A DNA stretch of 5,886 nucleotides from Deinococcus roseus (GTDB lineage Bacteria; Deinococcota; Deinococci; Deinococcales; Deinococcaceae), in the NCBI RefSeq assembly GCF_014646895.1, contig NZ_BMOD01000056.1, positions 1-5,886 on the forward strand. Reading direction: 5' to 3'. Numbering within the stretch: the first letter of the stretch is position 1; each line of letters opens with the position of its first letter. The position numbers and the translations under genes were made by a program. Of the stretch, positions 1 through 4,785 are shown in pieces. Below the pieces are notes generated by a model. It was not told where the DNA came from. It searched no databases and worked only from the letters and a program-made list of their open reading frames with translations.

Positions 1-878
1 ACACCTGTGTGGTGCAGAGCATCAATGCGGGGATCGACATGGTGATGGTGCCGTTCAAGTACGAGCGTTTCATGGAGACCCTTACCAAGGCAGTTGAAAA
101 TGGGGATGTTTCCATCGAAAGAATTGATGATGCGGTGTCCAGGATTCTGCATGCGAAACATGCGCTGGGGCTGTTTGAGGAGCAGGAACTCCCCGAATTG
201 TCAGTGGTGGGGTGCAGAGAGCACCGGGAACTGGCGCGGGAAGCGGTGAGGAAATCGCAGGTGCTGCTGAAAAACGACAACGTGTTCCCTTTGAGCAAGA
301 CCCAGTGCCTTCTGGTGGCTGGGGGTGCGGCGAATGACCTGGGGGCGCAGTGTGGGGGGTGGAGCATCTCCTGGATGGGTGGTCATGGCAACATCACACA
401 GGGCACCAACCTGCTGCAGGCTTTTCAGGCCACAGTGGAGGATCCCGACCTCGTCTGGTACAGCGAAGATGCAGATGTCTCTGAACGGTTTGAAGTGGGG
501 ATTGTGGTGATTGCAGAGGAACCTGCAGCAGAGGGGATGGGGGACCGTTTCGAACTGAAACTGACCCAGGCCCACCTGGAAGTGATTGCGAACGCCCGGA
601 AAGTGTGCAACAAGATTGCTGTGCTGCTGCTGTCGGGGCGTCCTTACGTGGTGACGGAACAGCTGCCCGAGTGGGATGCGTTTGTGGCTTGCTGGTTGCC
701 TGGAACGGAAGGACAGGGGGTGGCAGATGTGGTGTTCGGGGACTTTCCGTTCACGGGGAAACTGAGTTACCACTGGCCCCTGACCCAGGCAGACCTGAAA
801 CTGACGTCTGAGAGCCAGCACCTGTTCACCCTCGGGGACGGCATCACCACCGAGAAAACCCCTGTTGCGCTGGTCTGA
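1..878 (+). CDS. Glycoside hydrolase family 3 beta-glucosidase / beta-glucan exohydrolase, C-terminal part (5' end outside window)
   Basis: This is the C-terminal part of a GH3 enzyme, which removes terminal glucose from beta-glucosides or beta-glucans by a retaining mechanism. The frame is open from base 3 (reading T-C-V-V-Q-S-I-N-A-G-I-D), so the GTG at 9 is not a start. The motif NAGIDMVMVPFKYERF (from base 24) is the end of the GH3 TIM barrel. The GH3 C-terminal sandwich domain follows, with KSQVLLKN, CGGWSISWMG, LLSGRP, WLPGTEGQGVADVVFGDFPFTG and a final LGDGITT. The order and spacing match barley exohydrolase ExoI closely as I remember it. By that comparison the acid/base is the Glu of AAEGMGD (codon 531-533), and the two Trp of GGWSISW correspond to the subsite tryptophans. 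The nucleophile Asp lies upstream of the window. A hairpin terminator begins 9 bases after the TGA stop. The specific substrate cannot be read from this part. Confidence 0.95.
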   Translation, partial: TCVVQSINAGIDMVMVPFKYERFMETLTKAVENGDVSIERIDDAVSRILHAKHALGLFEEQELPELSVVGCREHRELAREAVRKSQVLLKNDNVFPLSKTQCLLVAGGAANDLGAQCGGWSISWMGGHGNITQGTNLLQAFQATVEDPDLVWYSEDADVSERFEVGIVVIAEEPAAEGMGDRFELKLTQAHLEVIANARKVCNKIAVLLLSGRPYVVTEQLPEWDAFVACWLPGTEGQGVADVVFGDFPFTGKLSYHWPLTQADLKLTSESQHLFTLGDGITTEKTPVALV

Positions 879-887
879 GGCGAAGGA

Positions 888-913
888 AGGGCAGCAGATG
901 CGTTTGCTGCCCT
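888..913 (+). terminator. Hairpin terminator of the GH3 gene
   Basis: Bases 888-898 pair with 903-913, giving an 11-bp stem with one G-T wobble around the tetraloop TGCG. The outer nine pairs (AGGGCAGCA with TGCTGCCCT) are perfect. The stem lies just after the GH3 stop codon. There is no clear T-run after it, so it is either a U-tract-poor terminator or an mRNA 3'-end stabilising hairpin. The wobble pair forms only in the plus-strand transcript, which favours that direction slightly. Confidence 0.6.
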
Positions 914-930
914 CTGACACCAAATGCGTT

Positions 931-1063
931 AGAAGAAGGGTCCCTGGTCTGCAAATCAGGGGCTTGTTCGTTGTGGATGACCAGGACAGACACCTTGATG
1001 ATCAGTAGAGGCCTTCTCGCACCCGCTAATCCATCAGAATGGCATACAGATAAGAAGGGCCTC
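931..1063. repeat. Cluster of inverted repeats between convergent genes
   Basis: Several inverted repeats are crowded here. CCTGGTC at 943-949 pairs with GACCAGG at 979-985. AGAAGG at 934-939 pairs with CCTTCT at 1012-1017. GAGGCCTTCT at 1008-1017 pairs, with one extra G, with AGAAGGGCCTC at 1053-1063 across the stop codon of the minus-strand gene. The last two compete for the same bases. They may be the termination region of the leftward operon, but no T-run marks an end point. I see no convincing gene in 879-1025. Confidence 0.3.
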
Positions 1064-1667
1064 GCAAATCCTGCAAGTCCCCTGGTCCTTTGACAGGCAT
1101 GCGTTCCAGCGCTGTGCGCAAATGTCCCGGGGCAAGGTTCTGCTGGGTGGTGGAAGGTTTGAGGGTGCTGCCAGAGAGGGCATAGGTGAATTCCTGTCCC
1201 TGGATTTGCTGGAAAACCTCACCCTGGTGCTTGCGGATGCGCTGCAAGACCTGCTGGTAGCGGTGTTCTCTGGGGTCATCTGCAGCGAAAGCCCGGGTGT
1301 CCCAGAGTGCCAGCAACACATCAACCACCCCATTGCTTGTTTTGCGGTCCACCTGTTCGGCACTTCTGATGTTTTCCCACAGGCGGGAAGGGGCATGGGC
1401 AAGCTCTGGGTTTTCTTGCAGCAACCGGTGTCCGGTAAGGCAGTATTGCGCGTTCAGGCTGAGGGGCTTTTTTTCCTGCGCTTGCTGGCAGCCTTTCAGG
1501 TGGCCATGTTCTGCCAGGCCGACAAAAGCCGAGCGGGGGCAGCCCTTGAGGCATGAGCTTTCACTGCAGTCCTCTGCGTCTGCAGCCTGTTTCCAGGCTT
1601 CCAGGGGATTGAAACCCTGATCCAGCAATTGCAGGGCCCGGCGGGTGATGTTCTGGTAGGTGTTCAT
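1026..1667 (-). CDS. Uncharacterised protein with a DUF6979-like N-terminal domain
   Basis: This 213-residue protein has no known function. Residues about 4-125 follow the pattern I recall for DUF6979: an N-terminal helix with ALQLL, then NPLEAW, then KGCPRSAFVGLAEHGHLKG (residues 41-59), then a helix around NAQYCLTGHRLLQENPEL, and finally a VVDVLLALWD motif (115-123). Residues 125-213 form a C-terminal extension that I do not recognise. Five cysteines (34, 39, 43, 60, 76) lie in the N-terminal half, so metal binding is conceivable but untested. No signal peptide or membrane segment is visible, so it is probably cytoplasmic. The start is well supported: AGGAGG at 1677-1672 lies four bases before the ATG, and the ATG overlaps the stop of the preceding gene as ATGA. 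The two proteins are therefore probably made together from one mRNA. The family assignment is from memory. Confidence 0.85.
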   Translation of the reverse strand: MNTYQNITRRALQLLDQGFNPLEAWKQAADAEDCSESSCLKGCPRSAFVGLAEHGHLKGCQQAQEKKPLSLNAQYCLTGHRLLQENPELAHAPSRLWENIRSAEQVDRKTSNGVVDVLLALWDTRAFAADDPREHRYQQVLQRIRKHQGEVFQQIQGQEFTYALSGSTLKPSTTQQNLAPGHLRTALERMPVKGPGDLQDLRGPSYLYAILMD

Positions 1668-2056
1668 CTGGCCTCCTGTTCCCGGATGAAGTGCACTTTA
1701 CCTTCATCCACTTTCATGACTTTCCAGCCCACTTGCAGCCATGCAGCCGCCTGGGTGTGCCCCTGCAAGGTGTTGCTCCACCAGGCCCGGTGTTTGTAGG
1801 CAGATTGGGGGAGGTTGAAGCCCAGCAAGGTTTCAATTTGTTGAAAGGTGAGCATTTCTTCGGTCTGGTTGCTCTGGGTCAGGTGTTCAGAAAGGCGCTG
1901 GTATTTTCCAGCACTGGGAATCAGGGGTTTTTCCGGTGCTGCATTGACCAGGGTGGGCAGCAAACGCAACAGTTGTTCCAGGGTGAGGGTGGTGTGAAGC
2001 TGGGTGCTGAGCAGCACCTGCTCATTGTCCAGCAACTCTATCTTGAGGACTTTCAT
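1664..2056 (-). CDS. Uncharacterised protein with a DUF7662-like C-terminal domain
   Basis: This 130-residue protein has no known function. The C-terminal part (residues about 50-126) matches the conserved pattern of the small domain I know as DUF7662: KYQRLSEHL (51-59), a hydrophobic strand, FQQIETLLGFNLPQSA (71-86), HRAWWSN (89-95), AAWLQVGWKVMKVD (104-117) and a final VHFIRE. The two adjacent Trp and the LPxSA turn are the hallmarks. Residues 1-45 form a separate region with short strands and a leucine-rich helix (LEQLLRLLPTLVN) that could be a dimerisation or N-terminal module. No catalytic motif is evident. The ATG at 2056 has no Shine-Dalgarno sequence; instead a -10-like TAATAT lies five bases upstream, so the message is probably leaderless. 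The stop overlaps the start of the next gene as ATGA. The domain name is from memory, but the motif itself is plain in the sequence. Confidence 0.88.
   Translation of the reverse strand: MKVLKIELLDNEQVLLSTQLHTTLTLEQLLRLLPTLVNAAPEKPLIPSAGKYQRLSEHLTQSNQTEEMLTFQQIETLLGFNLPQSAYKHRAWWSNTLQGHTQAAAWLQVGWKVMKVDEGKVHFIREQEAR
1672..1677 (-). promoter_or_regulatory. Ribosome binding site of the DUF6979-like gene
   Basis: A full AGGAGG (minus strand) lies four bases upstream of the ATG at 1667-1665, inside the last codons of the preceding gene. It fixes the start. It also shows that this internal gene uses a Shine-Dalgarno site, whereas the first gene of the operon has none. Confidence 0.8.
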
Positions 2057-2061
2057 GACTC

Positions 2062-2090
2062 ATATTATGTCTTAGTGTTACTAAAGCCAA
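2062..2090 (-). promoter_or_regulatory. Leaderless promoter of the two-gene DUF7662/DUF6979 operon
   Basis: On the minus strand, TTGGCT (2090-2085) is followed by a 17-base spacer and TAATAT (2067-2062). The -10 hexamer fits TANNNT and ends five bases before the ATG, so transcription should begin at or beside the start codon. No Shine-Dalgarno sequence precedes this ATG. Leaderless genes with TANNNT near the start codon are a described feature of Deinococcus. Confidence 0.65.
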
Positions 2091-2100
2091 TAGTAACACT
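2074..2100. promoter_or_regulatory. Palindromic operator over the -35 region
   Basis: AGTGTTACTA (2074-2083) and TAGTAACACT (2091-2100) form a perfect 10-bp inverted repeat around a seven-base centre, AAGCCAA. The centre contains the -35 hexamer of the leftward promoter, and one arm lies in its -35/-10 spacer. A dimeric repressor bound here would block RNA polymerase. Each arm also contains a smaller dyad (TAGT-GTT-ACTA and TAGT-AAC-ACT). The low G+C stem and lack of a T-run argue against a terminator for the upstream gene. The cognate regulator is not identifiable in the window. Confidence 0.65.
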
Positions 2101-2141
2101 TCTGGTGTTGATCTACAGCACCCTGAACCCCTGCCCTGAGG

Positions 2142-3794
2142 TCACCTCACAGGCAGATGGATTCTGGAGGCCACTTCAGCAGCATGGTGAACCGTGCGGT
2201 GCGAGGCCCGCATGCGCTGGCCCCTGGCGGGGTCCTCTCCGGTGCCCAGGTTGCGGGCATATTGCGGATGGGAGCCCCCGGAAACCAGCAGCTGGATGCG
2301 AGAACCTGCAGAGAAACGGTGGGCCACAGCATCCAGGGACAGCCGCACCATGAATGGACGATCTGCTGCACTGAGGCGGCAAAAACCATCGCTGATGTTG
2401 CGTGAGCGACCCTGTGCATCCAGCTCGCAGAGCCGCACAAACACGTCTGCATGGGGGTTGTCGCTGCGGTGGAAGAGTTCCACTTCGGGCACCCCCATGA
2501 CCTCCAGGGCTTCCTTGAGCACAGGGTCTGTAAAGGTCAGCACGTCTTTGCGGGCAGAAAGCACCCGGCAATCCTTGACCCCTCCATGTTCCAGCAGCTG
2601 TCCGCCATGGGTCGGTGTGGGATCCAGCGGATCGTAAGTGAAGGTGGAGGCTGCAGCACCTTCTGGCTGTTGCTCTGCCAGCCCTCCACCGGGCTGCAGA
2701 AACAGGGTGTGCATGTGAGCAGCAGGTGGCCAGTCTGCAAGGTCATGCCATGCACCTTCTCCGGTGACAAACACCCGCACGGGTGCAGGCCGTTTGCGGG
2801 ATGCTCCGGTCAGGTGCTCGGCAAGCCAGTCCAGGCTTTCCCGGGCCAGCACCTCTCCACCGCCTCCATGGGTCCAGGGTCCGACGGTGAGCGCCACATC
2901 CACCCCCCTTTGATGCAGCCTGTGGTACTGCTGCAAGGTTTGCTGCAGAAAGATGTCCTGCCAGCCACCCAGCAGCAACACCGGAACCTGCACTTTCTCC
3001 AGGGCCACGCCCAGGCGTCTGGGGTTCCAGAAAGGGTCTTTTGGATCCGCGCGGGTCAGGAAATTGCGGTAGGTGGCTGCCAGTGCTCCGCCGCCCAGAT
3101 GGTGTTCGCCTGCACTGAGCAGGGGGACCCGGGCAAAAGCGGGTTTGAGTCTTGCAGGCCGCTTGAAATTGTCCAGCACCGTGTCCAGCAACCCCATTTT
3201 CTCCTGCTGGGAGATCAGGTCAAACCAGGTGAGCAGCAAATCCAGCCGGAATGCCCCGGCCCCGTGGGCAAACTGGTGGATGTCGTGTGGGCCCATCATC
3301 ACGATGGCCGTGCGCAGTTCTTTCGGGGGGTCCATCAGCAGTGCCCACTGGGTGAACCCCAAATATGAAACCCCAAAAGTGGCGAAAGTGCCCTCAAACC
3401 AGGGCTGGTCCCGCATCCAGGCCACCGTGTCCTGCCCATCCAGAATTTCGTGCTGCATGGGTTCAAAAGGACCAGGTCCCGACCCAAAGGTACCCCGGCA
3501 GCTTTGCAACACCACCCGGTACCCCCGGGCAGCGTAAGTGGCGGCATAAACCGCAGCCATCAGCACACCCCGACCATAGGGACTGCGGATCAGCACCGTT
3601 CCATGGATTTTTCCTGCAGGGACATAAAGGTCTGCCAGCAGGTTCACACCGTCTCGCATGGGCACCTGCACGTTTTGATCTATGTGGTAGGGGTTTCCTT
3701 TTGGCAATTTGCTGGTCTGGGTGTTCAGGGCATCCAGCAGGCGGGCCAGGGCGGTGGGAGAAGCGGGGGTGCGGCTCGGGGTCATCTCCTTCAT
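2142..3794 (-). CDS. CocE/NonD-family serine hydrolase (X-Pro dipeptidyl-peptidase S15-like)
   Basis: This is a complete 550-residue alpha/beta hydrolase of the CocE/NonD family, whose members cleave esters or acyl bonds; the natural substrate is usually unknown. The N-terminal strand VPMRDGVNLLADLYVP (44-59) is typical. RSPYGRG (70-76) carries the Tyr that forms the oxyanion hole in CocE. CRGTFGSGPG (99-108) and DGQDTVAWMRDQPWF (119-133) are the family's next blocks. The nucleophile elbow GVSYLG gives Ser143. Asp280 in GGWQD and His309 in GPWTHGG complete the triad. After about residue 335 comes the C-terminal jelly-roll domain, including HADVFVRLCELDAQG and RIQLLVSGGSHP. Length is normal for the family. 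No signal peptide is visible, so it is probably cytoplasmic. The ATG at 3794 lacks a Shine-Dalgarno sequence; an in-frame ATG at 3785 has AAGGAG directly against it, too close to be useful. It stands alone, 184 bases from the gene behind it. Confidence 0.95.
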   Translation of the reverse strand: MKEMTPSRTPASPTALARLLDALNTQTSKLPKGNPYHIDQNVQVPMRDGVNLLADLYVPAGKIHGTVLIRSPYGRGVLMAAVYAATYAARGYRVVLQSCRGTFGSGPGPFEPMQHEILDGQDTVAWMRDQPWFEGTFATFGVSYLGFTQWALLMDPPKELRTAIVMMGPHDIHQFAHGAGAFRLDLLLTWFDLISQQEKMGLLDTVLDNFKRPARLKPAFARVPLLSAGEHHLGGGALAATYRNFLTRADPKDPFWNPRRLGVALEKVQVPVLLLGGWQDIFLQQTLQQYHRLHQRGVDVALTVGPWTHGGGGEVLARESLDWLAEHLTGASRKRPAPVRVFVTGEGAWHDLADWPPAAHMHTLFLQPGGGLAEQQPEGAAASTFTYDPLDPTPTHGGQLLEHGGVKDCRVLSARKDVLTFTDPVLKEALEVMGVPEVELFHRSDNPHADVFVRLCELDAQGRSRNISDGFCRLSAADRPFMVRLSLDAVAHRFSAGSRIQLLVSGGSHPQYARNLGTGEDPARGQRMRASHRTVHHAAEVASRIHLPVR

Positions 3795-3827
3795 GATCTG
3801 ATTTTCGCATGACGCGAGGAGAATTCA

Positions 3828-3998
3828 GTGGGGTGTTGCCCTGTTCATGCTGAAGTGCACAGCAAAACACCGATGGATTCCATTTCAGTACGGAATGGGA
3901 ATCTACTTCAGACAACCGTTCCCCTGAAAGACCGCATTGACTGGGGCAACCTGGATCTGGTGGTCAACAGTCTGCTGATCAACCCAGAAAACAGCTGA
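3828..3998 (+). CDS. Possible small protein or gene remnant (41-56 residues)
   Basis: A plus-strand frame ends at TGA 3996-3998. It can begin at GTG 3828, which has GAGGAG six to seven bases upstream (56 residues), or at ATG 3873 (41 residues, MDSISVRNG...). The second half, from about 3912, reads VPLKDRIDWGNLDLVVNSLL followed by INPENS, and has the G/C-ending codons typical of the neighbouring genes. The first half is less gene-like. I do not recognise the protein. It overlaps the end of the HNH gene on the opposite strand by 20 bases and diverges from the CocE-type gene. It may be a real small protein, or the 3' remnant of a lost gene next to the defence-like module. The good codon style of the tail is the main evidence. 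Confidence 0.35.
   Translation: MGCCPVHAEVHSKTPMDSISVRNGNLLQTTVPLKDRIDWGNLDLVVNSLLINPENS
3876..3903 (-). terminator. Weak candidate terminator downstream of the HNH gene
   Basis: GATTCCATT (3876-3884) and AATGGGAATC (3894-3903) pair as a nine-pair stem with one bulged G and a nine-base loop. On the minus strand the stem is followed after nine bases by a short T4. It lies about 75 bases past the HNH stop codon, a plausible place for the end of that transcript, but the late and short T-run makes it weak. It also lies inside the possible small plus-strand gene. Confidence 0.3.
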
Positions 3999-4785
3999 GG
4001 CGTATATCGTTCCTCATGGTGATGTAATATCTTGCAACAGATGACAGTTGGGTGCGTGGGTCAAGCATTTTCCTCAAAAGGGACCCATGGTGTTCAGCGG
4101 CTGTTTCCCAGGCTGGGTCATTGGTGGCTTCCAAATGACCCAGGGCTTCCAGGTAATGTTCAACATTGTATACACATTCCTGGAGAACCTCTCTTCTGAG
4201 GGCCACCAGTTTTGGCAAATCCAGATTCATGATGTCCCTGGTTTTTTCTATTCGCATCCTGTGGTGAGGCGTGGTTGCCTCACTGGAAGGGATCATTTCC
4301 CCCTCCAGATTGAATCCGACCAGACGCACATCCATGATTCTGGTGGGATCGATCAGTATGGGTTGCTCTCTGGGCAATTCGGCTGCACAGGTGGCCCTGC
4401 TGCACCCTGCAGAGAGCGGAAACAGAGAACCTTTTTTTGAATTTCCCAATTTTCCACAGATCCTGAAATTTTTCCATTCAAAAGCAAGCCACCAATACCC
4501 TTCAGACTCTGTTCCATTGTCTTCTTTTACTTTGGATTTTGGCCTGAAATGCTCTATTTCAAATGGAAAATAAGCCGCAGTTGTGTCAGAGAACCAGCAT
4601 TTGTCATGAGAAAAACTGAGCAGCCAATCCTTGAATGCCCCCCAGGCTTTGGCCGTAGAATCCTTTTGCAAAAATTTCTTTTTTTCCTCCATGGTCGCAT
4701 AAGTCTCAATTTTCTGGGCTTTCTGTTTTGCAGCTTCCACCCATGTGGGGTCCGGTAATCTCCCGCTGTAAGGGATGTGTCTCAT
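3979..4785 (-). CDS. HNH endonuclease-like protein, PtuB-like effector of a Septu-type defence module
   Basis: This 268-residue protein resembles the HNH partner of Septu systems (PtuB; TIGR02646-like), thought to cut nucleic acid when its ATPase partner senses phage. The core is HDKCWFSDTT (60-69), FEIEHFRPKSKVK (75-87, His79 the likely catalytic base), YWWLAFEWKNFRICGKLGN (97-115), KKGSLFPL (117-124) and EQPILIDPTRIMDVRLVGFNLEG (140-162). The pattern EHFRPK ... WxN ... N-KKG-FPL ... LIDP is the family signature as I know it. A helical C-terminal part (175-268) follows. Of the four zinc-binding positions common in HNH folds, only Cys63 and Cys110 remain; the partners are Ser66 and, near 114, Gly. 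The start overlaps the ATPase stop as ATGA, with GGAG eight bases upstream, so translation is probably coupled. G+C is lower here (two 60-base rows near 4441-4560 count 37-38%) than in the metabolic genes (about 60%), which fits acquisition by transfer. Confidence 0.88.
   Translation of the reverse strand: MRHIPYSGRLPDPTWVEAAKQKAQKIETYATMEEKKKFLQKDSTAKAWGAFKDWLLSFSHDKCWFSDTTAAYFPFEIEHFRPKSKVKEDNGTESEGYWWLAFEWKNFRICGKLGNSKKGSLFPLSAGCSRATCAAELPREQPILIDPTRIMDVRLVGFNLEGEMIPSSEATTPHHRMRIEKTRDIMNLDLPKLVALRREVLQECVYNVEHYLEALGHLEATNDPAWETAAEHHGSLLRKMLDPRTQLSSVARYYITMRNDIRLSCFLG

Noticed and set aside
201..923. Long minus-strand open frame opposite the GH3 gene
   Set aside because: Its translation is rich in His, Arg, Gln and Pro with no domain pattern, and it lies entirely antisense to a clearly real gene.
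879..1025. Minus-strand open frame without a clear start through the convergent gap
   Set aside because: It reads straight through the hairpin terminator into the GH3 antisense, with no start codon or ribosome site. There is no evidence of a frameshifted extension of the DUF6979-like protein.
2104..2122. Short stem GGTGTTG / CAGCACC as terminator of the CocE-type gene
   Set aside because: On the transcribed (minus) strand it contains a C-A mismatch, and no T-run follows.
1691..2353. Plus-strand open frame spanning the promoter region and two genes
   Set aside because: It runs antisense through the DUF7662-like gene, the operator and the end of the hydrolase. No ribosome site or domain supports it.
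2451..3368. Long plus-strand open frame opposite the CocE-type hydrolase
   Set aside because: It shadows a gene with a complete catalytic triad, and its translation shows no family motifs.
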